This document shows, piece after piece, positions 13,699 to 25,343 of a stretch of DNA of 64,000 nucleotides. The DNA is taken from the NCBI RefSeq assembly GCF_002443255.2, contig NW_019211460.1:37767498-37831497 (forward strand), given 5' to 3'. Below the pieces are notes generated by a model. It was given only the letters and a program-made list of their open reading frames with translations, was not told the DNA's origin and did no database searches. Every line of letters begins with the position of its first letter. The stretch's first letter is position 1. Source of the stretch: Varroa destructor (Eukaryota; Arthropoda; Arachnida; Mesostigmata; Varroidae). The position numbers were made by a program, and so were the translations under genes.

Positions 13699-13732
13699 GA
13701 CTGGAGAGGGAAGAGGCACGCTTGGCGGTCCA
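13699..13732 (-). promoter_or_regulatory. Promoter-proximal block conserved with paralogue B
   Basis: The plus-strand text begins ACTGGAGAGGGAAGAGGCAC and continues with GCTTGGCGGTC. It lies 113-145 bases upstream of the paralogue A start codon. A closely similar block lies 122-153 bases upstream of paralogue B. On the transcribed strand it is a pyrimidine-rich run containing CTCTCCAGT, which could include an initiator. Shared position and sequence suggest a retained core promoter or 5' UTR. Confidence 0.5.
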
Positions 13733-13734
13733 GC

Positions 13735-15394
13735 AATGCGAATTTTTCAATTACCTAATTGACGCGGGTAGATTGGATTTTATTATCACCTACTTGTCAG
13801 ATCGGGTCAACTTTTCTTGTTTCTTTAATTAAATTGATAGCCAATAATAATCTTCGAGATCAAAAAAGTAGAGTATCCTCATATGATCCCATTAATAGGC
13901 ATGCGTCCAATGCTTTAGTAGCTGATTTGAAAAACCCCATCCGTGTCTCCATGTGCATCTCGAAATTAAATACACATACATTGCAATATGTAATGGGCCA
14001 TCGAAAGATTTCTCTCAAACTATCGGTGACTTCCAACAATATGTTATAGCTTTAACAGGCTTTACTCGGAAGGGTTAAAAGTTATCAATGTAGTGCGGCG
14101 CCCATCATTTTTGATGTACGTCCGATTCACGGAACTCAACCGTCCAAAATTCTGTAGTATTGAACGTTCTGGTCACTGTCTCTGTATTCCGTTTCTATCT
14201 TCCTAAGCATTAGAAGATTTTATTCATGAAAGGATCTTTTTAAGCCGTTTGGCTTACCAGACCGTGTTTTAGCTATGCGAAATAGAAATAGTATGAAAAA
14301 TTCTGTAAACATGAGAAGTAATGCTACGGTTAGTAACTAGTGAATATATATTATATTATTTAAACGTGTTCCTTAGCTCTCTTCAATTGTAAATGACATA
14401 CTGTGAGATACAGGGCGTTTAGGCGCGCCTAGACCACTACTTGTCTCTAAGTCTATTATGGCAGTATATTACCATCACGAAAATAATGTTACTGAATTGT
14501 ATTTGGCTGGGTGGCCTCACTAGAACTTCATGAGGTCCGGTACAGAAATCCATTTTCTAAAAACAACAAACAACAAGAAAGTTCGTAGAGCAGCCGTGTG
14601 ACAATCAGATGTCCTTTAGTACACACTTAGCACTCGTAAAGAAAACGACTGGATAAAAACTTTACACCAAAGCTACTTGTCTAAAAAGCTTGCTTAGCAT
14701 GTCCTGTTGAGCAAGCCGTTGTTGTCTTTATAGAACATATGCACATGTTTGTACTATAAACAACAAATACATGAGAGGTCTCTGAATTGCGCCTTGAGAA
14801 CAACCTGATGCGGTCCGCGTGTTTTCCATTCATTCAAACAGAAAAAAAAAATGGGTCGCTAGGAAAACTTTTGTTCTGCCTCATCAGTCAACCTCCGATG
14901 CCACAGTAAGGAAACATCTTAAGGAACTTGGAACAGACAGCTCGCTCGAACGCTGAGTTGAAATCGACGTACATTACGTCATACCGTCCGGTCTTCATTT
15001 ATTCAATATTAAGAACTGGTTGCACCGTAGTTATTCGTAACTTATTTAGCCTTCGTGCATAAAGCAGTACGTTGAGAAATAACATAATTTCACGCGTAAA
15101 TTCGTCTGAATCGGTAGTATAATGACTACACGTCTTGGTTTTTATGCTACGTTATTCGTTACGAAGAGAAAACAAAAAGGCAACTATCTTTTCCAGAAAC
15201 GTAACGCTAAAAAACAAAAAAAATATATATATAACATGCATATATACAACATAGCTCTATATTGTAAACTAGAAAACACGAAAGCGGTCAATCTGTGAAA
15301 TATTGAAATCATATGATTAAATAGCCCCAAACAAGGTAAAGAATGCTATCACAAGGTTGTTGCAACTAAGATATACGGCAGCAAGATAATAGGT

Positions 15395-15399
<5 letters not shown>
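13735..15399. other. No gene recognised between paralogues A and B
   Basis: The plus-strand frame at 13759-14049 has no motif and no splice support. The remainder is AT-rich background. I see nothing assignable. Confidence 0.45.

Positions 15400-15451
<52 letters not shown>
15400..15451. repeat. (AT)n microsatellite
   Basis: This is a run of about 52 bases of alternating T and A in the spacer between the two minus-strand paralogues. Confidence 0.95.
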
Positions 15452-15455
<4 letters not shown>

Positions 15456-16140
15456 AATAGGAATAAATAATAAACTGATTTAATTTAATGTACGTATAGT
15501 AATATAGTAATTATTATTACTGTCTGGTGAATTTGTGTTATGAATTTTATGGAGAGATATAAACCGATTGAGGAGAAAGTTGGCATGCCGCATGTATTGT
15601 CACAGGTAAACAGGACCGACTGGTAATAATTATCTACACAAAAAATACGATAAAACAAACACGCCTGTTTTTCTCTTGTAGGATACTTGGGTAGTCTAGG
15701 AAATGTTAGAGCTTTTCTGAGCCATATCTCTGCGCTCTGTTAATTGCCTGGATATTGCGCAATAACAACAGAAATAGAAACGACCCACCTATTTTTTTGT
15801 TTAGACGTGCATTGACGAAGTTGGCAACTTTGCAATTCATCTGTATAATCTTTTTTTAGGGTTTGAAACCTGTTATCGTACGCTGTCTATCCTCAATGCC
15901 ATACGATGCTAATTTTTTGATTACTTAGTCGCCAGGTTAATGATATAATAAAAAAAAGAAGTTACAGAGTGTAGTTGCATTAATTTTATTAAGTTTAGTA
16001 ATCTTTAAACTATCTTCTGGTCTATGCACAGCGCAGTGATGATAGGGGTACGGTCAACCATATACTGCCGCTAGCGGGATGGCAAAGTAACCGCCTTTGG
16101 TTGACCACTCGAGCTTTTTGTACATTGATTGTTAATGTTA

Positions 16141-16146
16141 TTTATT
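16141..16146 (-). terminator. Candidate polyadenylation signal of paralogue B
   Basis: TTTATT on the plus strand reads AATAAA on the minus strand, about 350 bases after the stop codon. Other AT-rich hexamers lie nearby, so the exact site is uncertain. Confidence 0.3.
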
Positions 16147-16492
16147 TTATTTGTTCCCTACGATTAAAGTTCGTAGGCCACCTAATATGATGTATATTTA
16201 TATATATATTAGAATTCTGGCGAAATCTATCTTACGTTGATTAGAAATTAGCCTCGAAGCAACAAGCATATGAAATGAACTCAAGGAGAAATGGTTAATA
16301 AAAACTCTTCACTATATATACCATACTATGTACACTACTGTGCTCGTAGTTATAACAATATCGTCGTGAGTTGTCGACGGCTGAAGATATGATTTCGTAT
16401 CTGCCACCAAGCCGTCATCATCATCATCACTATAGCGACCGTACGCGCCGGTAAAACCCCGTCCATCGTTATGCATTATCAACGGTAACATG

Positions 16493-18796
16493 TTAAACGT
16501 TACAGCCGCTGTCTGGCATGTGACGAGGATCTGAAGAGAATGAAGGATCCTCTTCAATCAGCCGATTGTGCTTAACTGATGGACTGAGTGGTCCTTGAGA
16601 AAGGCGTGTACCGAGTGAGGACAACTGTCTTTTCACTGAGGCATGTCGAAAAGATGAGCCTATTTTGTTTGGAGCTGTAGGCTGGATTGTTGGGATCGTG
16701 TCGACTGGACGAGCGCGCTGACGACGATAGAACCGTATGACGATAAAAGTTATTGCGCCAGTTAAAATAAAAGCTGTAACAGCGCCTATCGTGACGTAGT
16801 TGATGGGTATCCACAGGCCGGCACCGTCGAAATCAGCTGTATTGATAATAATAGTGATACTGCGCGCGATAGGGTCACGGATGCCAGGCACAAAAGCTCT
16901 GATGGTCAGCTGGTACATTGTGTTTGGCCACAGGGTCAAGGTACCGACGTTATTATAGGTGGACAATTGTCCAGTGATGTCGATAGTCTGATCTGCCTGT
17001 TTCCATTCGACAACGTATTTAGTTTGTGCTTTGTGTGGCACATGCGCCCAGGAAATAACGGCATCAACACCACCAACGTGTTTGTTGGAATCTCGTAGTG
17101 ACTGAACGGCCGGTTTCCACTGTTCCATCGAAGATCCTTTACGATAGCCAATGTAGCCTGGGACAATGTTATCAAAGTACCCTTGGTCTTTATACATCTC
17201 CTCAATATATTCCCTGTTCGGACTAACGTTCAGTTCAGAACACAGCTTCACTATTTCAGCGGTTCTGCCTTCAGAGTCATAGGAAATGAGTCGGATGTGT
17301 GATGACGACTTAATAAGGCCTCGGCGTACTGTAACGTTGTGGTAGAAGGTTTGTTGTAACTGTTCCCAGTCGCCAGAGAGTTCGTCCCGTATCAACAACA
17401 CGTAAACTAGCTGCCCGACTTGGTAGTCTTCCTTGGGCCTCGTCCACTGCAGACGAAACGCGTCGCTCTCCGGCTGATAGCTGTACTTCAATGGTTGTAC
17501 AACACCAGTATCGGAATGACCTTCTTGGATGACAAGTTCTGGGTGTGAGTTATGGAAACGACACGATTCCTGGCAGCCGGGGAACTGAAAATTGAAATTC
17601 ATAGGAAAAGTGTGTATCTGTTAGCCGAAAAGTAATCGTTTTATGTCCAAAGCTAACATAGACATACACTAGATATGCAACTTGCAGAAACCGTCAAAGG
17701 CTTAAAATAACGATATGATTACACTGGCAACTTACACAGAGTTTCTTTTCTTCACACATGTGCCCCCACACGCGAAAGTTAGTGTAAAACATATGACAGG
17801 TATCCCAACACTGGAAAAGAACCAAACAAACGAAATAGTCAGTTAGAGGATTGAAATTCCGTCACAATAATAAAAAAAATAAAGGATCAGAAGGTAGGGC
17901 ATTTACCGTACCCCTCTACGACGGAGACGAAAAGTGATTTTAGGGTCACCTGGTATAATACTGAGATGTGAATCTTTTCTATAGTAAAAACTGCTCAGAA
18001 TAGGTATTTTACAGATGTTATAAGGCAAAATGTTGTTGATGTTCGAACTTACCATCCAACATTCCGAATCATCGAGGCAATTTATATTCTCCTCCGGTTT
18101 ATAGAACTGTAGTAAAAAAAAAAAGACAATTGAAGTATAAGCCGGTTAGAACCAAGTCAAGATCTTACAGCAAATAATCGTAAGATGGTTAGTTAATAAC
18201 TTTCTCTATCTATTCATCGCCGATCTATCGAAAAAGCGATCGTTACGACTCCTTCTTCCAAACTACGTACTGCTTACCTTCCAGCAAAATCTGGAATCAC
18301 TAATGCTTGTATTTAAAAATGCCATGAGTGCCTATTTAAGTTCGAGCACGTTTTTAGCTACAAAAAATTTAACTTCAGTAATTTTTTCAGAACGCCTAAG
18401 TGTTAGCCACTTCTAACGAAACGAAAGTGCTTATTATGTATGCGCATGACTCGTGTTCAGGAGCCACAGACACGATACGTTTCAAACACATTCACGCATG
18501 AAGCGTTAGCTGAGAACTTTAAACTTGAATTTGCATATATCCTACTGTGAAAGTTAAACGAAGAGAGACTTTGTTGCTTCTCTGCGGCCTTTGCAGCGAC
18601 ACGCTGTAACAGAGAATATCTTTGAGCTATTATGCGGATGCCCTACGTGATTTAGTAAGTACAACCTAAAGGACATAGCTACCTTATTGAGGCACTGAGC
18701 GCGACATCTCGCTTTCAAGACATCACTGTTTTGGCCGAAGTTTCCTTGACCTAGGGTTGCCCCTAACAATAGCATCTGCACAATTAGACGAAACAT
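16493..18796 (-). CDS. Anosmin-1-like single-pass membrane protein, paralogue B
   Basis: Four minus-strand coding exons are present: 18796-18683, 18106-18053, 17810-17736 and 17584-16493. All are phase 0 and together give 444 residues. Exon 1 holds a signal peptide (MFRLIVQMLLLGATLGQG) and ARCRAQC. NCLDDSEC, CWDTC, HMC, KLC and FPGCQESC complete the same ten-cysteine order as human anosmin-1. Two fibronectin-III-like domains follow (first with QTFYHNVTVRRGLIKSS, second with WKQADQTIDITGQLS), then a membrane helix at about 342-366. The 77-residue tail carries FRHASVKRQLSSLGTRLSQ, NRLIEEDP and a terminal GCNV. RHAS and the basic-serine run suit basophilic kinase sites, and the final residues could bind a PDZ domain; both are inference. 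Similarity to paralogue A runs through all exons, so this is a tandem duplication. Confidence 0.9.
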
Positions 18797-18916
18797 TTCG
18801 TTGAACGCTTAACCTATACGTCTTAGCCCGACCTCGTAAGCTATGCGTTGATCACTTGTAGTTGATGAGTAAGTTTTGCGACCATTTATGTGCGAGGCCT
18901 TTCAGGCTTCAACGCC

Positions 18917-18950
18917 AACTGGAGAGGGTAGAGGCATCGCTGGCGGTCGG
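18917..18950 (-). promoter_or_regulatory. Promoter-proximal block conserved with paralogue A
   Basis: The plus-strand text reads ACTGGAGAGGGTAGAGGCAT followed by CGCTGGCGGTC, 122-153 bases upstream of the paralogue B start. The matching block upstream of paralogue A differs at only a few positions. No such block was seen upstream of the plus-strand paralogue C. Confidence 0.5.
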
Positions 18951-19500
18951 TCACATATCTATTTCCTAAGTTCCAAATAGCAGTGAGCTCAGCAAGGTGG
19001 AAATAGATATTAACATCTGCATTCTATCAAATTGCCTATCAAAAAGTGAGCAACCCTATGCAGTTTGCACTGATCGTCTCTCTCACCGGATTTAAACTAT
19101 TGATATGATTACTATTATTAGCTAATATTAGATTCTGATTGCCGGAAATAGAGAGATGGCTTCGGCCAATTTCAGCTGCAAGCATTAACTCAATAAGCGC
19201 GCGACCAATTAAACTGTCAGATTTTGTACACAATTGAATTTTTGAACTTTTTACAATTAAGAGGGTCAAATTAAGTTGAATAGACTGTTCATATGCTTCG
19301 TTGATTCGATCTCCAGTGACTGTGACATTTGTGAGTATTCGACTGTATTTAGCTTAGGATGAATCTGGGTTCCACAACGGCAACATGGCCGAATTTATTC
19401 CAGATCACATAGGCCACTAAATTTTAGAACCCGCTGCCGTTGGACATAATTCCCTCAGACAGACGGCTGCCTGGCTCCCAGCCATTACGTAGCGAAGTTT

Positions 19501-19522
19501 GTCTGTCTGTCTGTCTGTCTGT
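19501..19522. repeat. (GTCT)n microsatellite
   Basis: Five and a half copies of GTCT lie directly beside the tRNA-like segment. This arrangement is common at the 3' end of tRNA-derived SINEs. Confidence 0.9.
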
Positions 19523-19612
19523 GCCCGCATTCGAACCTAGACCATGTAGAACCTAAAGGCTTAAACCTAGACCCACATTAGCAGGCAAATACGCTGCCCG
19601 TGAAGCTATCTA
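19523..19612 (-). repeat. tRNA-derived SINE-like fragment
   Basis: On the minus strand the segment reads GATAGCTTCACGGGCAGCG (A-box-like), then TTGCCTGCTAATG as in a tRNA anticodon arm, and about 50 bases later GGTTCGAATGCGGGC (B box). A tetranucleotide tail follows. It is too diverged and too long between boxes to be a functional tRNA. An internal polymerase III promoter of SINE type is the best reading. Confidence 0.55.
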
Positions 19613-21604
19613 CTTTTACGTTACTGCTAAGCTAAAAAAGGGGACTTTAGGAACCTAGGCAAGTCAAACACGGATGTTTAACGTTGGTCATACGCGTAGA
19701 ACCCGGTCCGCCAGACTGACAACCTGCTACTGGGCCTATGCGCTATCTTCAAAAATCTTCATAAAAAAAAAAATAAAAAAAGATAAACATGAATTGGTAA
19801 TAACTGCTAGGCTTATTTTGTCCTTTATATTCGTTTGCCTTCATGCTCGTTTTGTCTATAGATCTATAGTCTGTAGATATATATAAATCTATTGTCTATA
19901 GATACATATAAATAGATCTAACATATGATAGTTACAAAAAGTTCGCGCTATAAAGGAGAAAGCATCGTCCGAGCAACTTAAATAGGCTGAACTTCTATAA
20001 CTCGTGGCTAATAGAGTAAAAGTACATCCTGTTGAAACATGTATTTTATGACCACCTGCAACCGTGTACGAACTTTCGAACCGTCTAAAGAATCTTATCT
20101 GCAATATATAGGAGCGGCAGCTGTTGAATGTAGCTGAAGTGTACAGGTTCTCATCCCCCCGAATAAAATATCTACAAGAGAACAGCTCAATTAGTAGTAA
20201 TGTACAGGTGTCTCTTTGCTTTGATAAGTCCTTCTTACAGTGGTGTACCAACGCGTGTTAGGTAATTCAACTTAGTTACCTTATTTTGAAGGTTATTCAT
20301 CTGATCGCTGAGCATCAACCGTGAGTTTATTAGCTGTGCCTCAAGGAATATGATCAAGTCATTCTTTAAATTTTTCTTCCGACTTCATAAACAAAGACCC
20401 CGTTACGACGGTGAGCGATGTATAAGACTTGTGCAATCTAGAATTGCCGTTCAAGATCTTATTGAATGAATTCGTCTAGGTTTACACTAGACCCGAAACG
20501 AAACGAAAATTTGGTAGCCGGGCAAAACAGGGCCAGTCACCTAGTATTTAAGGCAATTTCGAAATTGGGTTTTGAAGCTTGAGGGCTAATACACGTACTG
20601 CATTTAAAATATATCATTATTTAATGTATGCACTGCTAGAGCTTAAGACTTTATTTTTCATTTTATTGACGGAAAACTAAATACTCGAACGATGTTCGAA
20701 TACCTACCGTTCGACATACAGCTGTTAATCAAAGGCTATCGTAATTGACTAACTAGATTTAGTACGGGGTTTAATAATCTTACATTAGAACAAGTTATCG
20801 AAAGTTGCATTTGCGCACAGCTAAGACTCTCCTCTCCCTGCAATAAGCAGCAGGCTTACATTTTTTGAAAAATGGCACCGTAAAACAAATGGTAGTATCA
20901 AAAAAAAATCCCAAGGGACAAAAAACCGAAGCAAAGCAGATATGAGAACCGAAAGATATTATGTATTCATAGTCGACTGAATCCCAAATACAAAACATTA
21001 TAGTTTAATAGCTGCTTTCTAAAAATATAGAAAAGATGAAATAGTGTTAAACTCACGTACTGCTATAAAAAAATATAATGCATTTTTCTGTTGTCGTATT
21101 TATTTTTCCGCTCAGGACCAAACTCATGTGTGATCAGAATTTTTCGACAGAAGTGGTCATACTTCTGTCAGTATATCGCCACATCGTGTACGTATTCATC
21201 TTTGTATTCCTGCAAGCTAGCGTCACAGGGTGACTCTGTTAATTCGTCAACGTAATATCGAAAATTAAGCCCAGATTGCGAAGAACCATATAGCGCTTCA
21301 TCTATATCGCCCTCGTAATCTGTAGCATTTAATTATGAATTTATTAAACCACTCCATCCACCGCTTACATTGACCATATGGTCAATACCCCCTTAATTAC
21401 TACCGGTTTACTCTGAAGTTGCCTCCGTGCAGGGCAGATGAGGCCCTGTGTAGATTTCTTGTCTCAAGTTTAACTGAAGATAATAAGCGCAACAAGAAGG
21501 AGACCTCCTCTCTCGGGGCTACGCTCCTCCTATTTTTTTTTCTTTAAAAATAGAGCGACTCAAGAGTTAGGGTTAGGTTATGGTCATTTGCTAGGTCTGA
21601 AGCA

Positions 21605-23523
21605 ATGCTTTACCGTGCATTCAGCATCCTGCTAACGCCGACGCTTATTCTAGCGCGGAACGCAAATATGGATAAAGCAAATGTAATGACGGCCAGGTGT
21701 AGAGCTCACTGCCTCAGCAAGGTACGAACTACTGGATATTTTATTTTCTTGGTGTTGCGTTGTTAAATACAGGTAGTTTCTGTAATGTTTCAGATAATCA
21801 TTGTGACAGTTTGTCAGCTTCTCAATACCCAATTGTAAAGGATTCTCGTTTCAAGGATCGAAAAGAGCCTTCAAAGCTCTTTGCGGGAGCTCTGAATTTT
21901 CCTTTTACTCTAGCATCTTGCCAACAATAGAACCAAGCGACAATAGGAAAGACTAGAGTGAAACTCAAGATACCAAAACCTGGCTCACAAAAAAACAGCG
22001 CAATGTCTGCTCTGCAATAGACAATTGCCCTTCACTGGAATTGCCTTACACAACCTTAATTATCAAGGCCTAGGGATGAGGCGAACAAAACGTGATTTTT
22101 TCCGTCAAAATTACTTAGCTATTTTTGCTTTCTAATTCAATGATTTCAGTTCAACGTAGACGGCTTAAATGAGAATTGTTTCGGTACTCCGGACTGCTTT
22201 ATGGTAGGTTGGATAGCTTTTTCCAAAGATAAGACAACTATTCTATTTGGGAGATTGATGTGATAGACACAATGCATTCCCAAGGTAGCGCAACTATGAC
22301 ATGCTATACATTGGTAGCTTGATAATTAATTTCGAGGTAACGTTGTGCTATTTTAGTGCTGGGACACGTGCCGAATGTTCTACAAAAATTTCAAGATGTG
22401 GGGACCAATGTGTAGCATCAAACATCTGTGCGTGAGTATACCGTTTGAACCGAATAATCACTACACGATTCAACTTTGAAAAGTCGACCACGGTAGAGGC
22501 TAAACTAAATTGGACATGAACTTAACTGTAAACTAACCGGTATATCCTCAGAAGTACAAAGAATATTAATAACCACGCTGAGCAATGCTGTACGCTGTGT
22601 TACAGTTCCCGGGTTGTCAGGAATCCTGCAAGTTCTACTATTCTACGCCAGATCCGAATGCTGATGCAAGCGCTGTACCAGACACTAACTTCACTCGGCC
22701 TTTGATATACCGGTACCAGCCAGAGCGCGACGCTATTCATTTTGAATGGTCGAGACCAGCTAGCATCAGTGATTCAGATGAGCCCTTTGTCTATGTACTA
22801 ACACTGCAGGATCAGTTGTCTCGGTATTCGCAAGAAATCGAGCAGACACTTTATCAAAATGCTACAGTACGCCGGAGCCTAATGAAGTCGTCCACAATAA
22901 TTCTATTGACTGCATACAGCTTTAGTGGCAAGGTCGCCCAGCTAGAGACGAGGTGTTCCGACCTCGAAGTGTGTGTGAATCCCAGTCGCGAAGCTAGTGA
23001 AGAAACCTTTTCCGACGCGAAGTATATAACTCACGACGTAGGAAAACATCACCGTCCGGAGGACGCTTCAGTAAACAATAGCAATCACGGTTTCTGGAGC
23101 CCTAGCTTAGTATCGTTACAATATTCGATGAAAGATTTAGACGGCGTTGATGCTCTCGTCACGTGGCCGCATGTCCGACAGTTGGACAACGTTAAATACC
23201 AAGTCGAATGGAGCCGTGTTGAACACGACGTTGACGTAATGACTAGTCTAGTTACTCAGGATAACGTGGCGACAATAGCGGTTTGGCCTAATAATGTTTA
23301 CCACGTGCATGTCCGTGTTTTCTCCAACGAGTCACGTAGGACTCTAACAAAAAGCCAGCCACTTACCATCAACACTACCTCAAATAGTCTCTCAAGTAAT
23401 GATTTAGATTGCTACCGTTTCAAATACAACATGGCCCTGCTATTCGCCGTTATTTTCGGCCTCGCTTCGGCCGCTGTTCTTATCAGCATATGTTTACGAA
23501 AATTTCGATTTCGCCTAATTTGA
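21605..23523 (+). CDS. Anosmin-1-like single-pass membrane protein, paralogue C
   Basis: Four plus-strand coding exons are present: 21605-21721, 22150-22203, 22357-22431 and 22606-23523. All are phase 0 and give 387 residues. The exon plan is identical to paralogues A and B. Exon 1 has a signal peptide and TARCRAHC. The following NCFGTPDC, CWDTC, PMC, HLC and FPGCQESC complete the ten-cysteine module. Two diverged fibronectin-III-like domains follow, the first with QTLYQNATVRRSLMKSS and the second with VDALVTWPH. A membrane helix lies at about 357-379 (MALLFAVIFGLASAAVLIS). The protein stops after only about eight basic residues (RKFRFRLI), so the RHASV tail of A and B is missing. It lies in inverted orientation relative to them. 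It may have lost its signalling tail or act as a tethered decoy or ligand; that is inference. Confidence 0.88.
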
Positions 23524-23570
23524 TAAAGATTGGACTTGCGTACTCTGTAAATGTTATTATTGAGTTAGCC

Positions 23571-23576
23571 AATAAA
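23571..23576 (+). terminator. Polyadenylation signal of paralogue C
   Basis: A canonical AATAAA lies 48 bases after the stop codon, in a good position for a short 3' UTR. Confidence 0.65.
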
Positions 23577-23599
23577 AGTTCGTTGCCGAAATAGGTTTA

Positions 23600-25343
23600 A
23601 CTTAACACTATCGAGACGAATCAGGTCGAATCCAAGTTAACTCCTAGGCCTAGAATACGAAAATAGACTGGCAGTTAACACATTCGTCGACATAAGGAGT
23701 GTACTTTAAAGATGAGACAAATAAGAACCACCTTAACAACCTGCGAGCTAACAGCTGCTCATTGTTGATATTTTTAAACTAAAAATATAAATTTGTTATA
23801 CGAAGGTATTATAATATACATCAGATCGCATCACTCCAATCGCACAACGGCAGTTGACAACATAACCTTCGACATGATACTTCGGCTCTTTGGAAAGCGG
23901 TCTTTCAGATGTTTTGCTATATTTCGTCTCTCCGGTGAGGGTCGTACGCACCGAGAACGATGGATTTCACCTTTCAGATGTTGATCGTACGTCAATGCAT
24001 ATTATTGTAGGCTGAAAGAGACTGGTCATGTCACAGCTGCGGATATATCGCCGACTATTTGTACACGAACACCTGTTTCTGCTAGTTAAAAATAGGCGCC
24101 TCAGTGAACAGAACCGAGGTTTTTGCAATGAATTTATCTGGTCCATGTCATTATATTATGTTCGATCTGGATATTTATAGGAACGTCGTATGAAATTTCG
24201 CTATTTTATATTAGTTTCGTTGCTGCTATTATTATTACCACTATATATACATAGATAATCCACCAGTGAAACGAATCGATTATGAAACCGCCAAAATGGA
24301 AACGTTAGGCTAGTATCTGCGGTTTATCGTTAGAGTGTAAAGTAATTTAAAAGAATTAAATAATAAAAATTAAAAAAAAACAACCTGAGGGTGTGGTGAT
24401 TGCCAACGTGGAGATCCATTCAGGAAAAGTACTGTTGCAGAGTTGTTCGTATCGTTTAATTTAAGGAAACTGTTTATCGTACGCTTATCCATTCATCTAC
24501 ATATACACGTACCGATATCATGTAGACCAGAAGGTATCGGTACGGGAGAATTGTGTCTGCTGCGTGACAGGTAGACTATGGAATTCACACGCGTAGCTAG
24601 TCTAATGATTCTCATTGAACTCGATGGTGAGGAAATATTCCTCGTCTAACTTCCCCACATTTCCTAAATTTAGCAGTATGCCTATATATACAGAGCTTGC
24701 GTGAATGCAGAACACCTTGATATTGTAACAATCCCTATATGCTCTCTTCGTTTAACACGTGTCAGCAGGAAGTTGTGCCCACTTTATCGCATTAATCGAA
24801 CGATGTAAATAAAACGTTTCGTCCATACATCGTGCAACGTGCCCGATGTAATGTATGATGGCAAAGAGCCACTGAATTGTCCACTGTTGGGATGGATATT
24901 CGAATCCTTTTACTGATTGACCGATACGGTTACGCTAATGGCGGCGGTCGACTCATCCCTATCGAATCCATTGATGCCTATTTTGCTGAAGAAAAAAAAC
25001 AACGATTGGTGATGCTGAAGCAGGAAGTGTTTAGCTTTTCATCTCGTGATTAAAAACGTATAATAAATCTAATAGATCAATGTTCCGTATTGTGGATTGG
25101 ATGATAGAGGAGTTAATAATTTCTAATATTAGTACGTGTGCTTTTGTTTGCCGACATGAAAATCCTGAATCGAGTTGTCTGAACTAATGTTTAATCATAA
25201 ATATTACGGATTGATTCCCCTCAAATGTTACATCTACCTGAAGAGAATGGAATAAAACTACGAAACTACAGGATTGACTTGACTTTTTCCATACGCTTCG
25301 AATTTTGCAGCTTTCATTCGCAGGCCTACTTTCAGGACTAACA
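23600..25343. other. No gene recognised
   Basis: This is AT-rich spacer between paralogue C and the next plus-strand gene. A short frame at 23793-23984 has no motif. A 5' UTR of the next gene probably ends just before 25344. Confidence 0.4.

Larger units (their letters stand above)
18951..21604. other. Divergent intergenic region between paralogues B and C
   Basis: The spacer holds a tRNA-like SINE fragment, a (GTCT)n run and an imperfect duplicated TCTATAGAT-type segment at about 19856-19920. Frames on both strands (19674-20251, 20795-20998) show no motif. The two genes on either side diverge from here. Confidence 0.5.

Noticed and set aside
16572..17205. Extra minus-strand frames inside paralogue B
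   Set aside because: They are alternate-frame shadows of the fourth exon.
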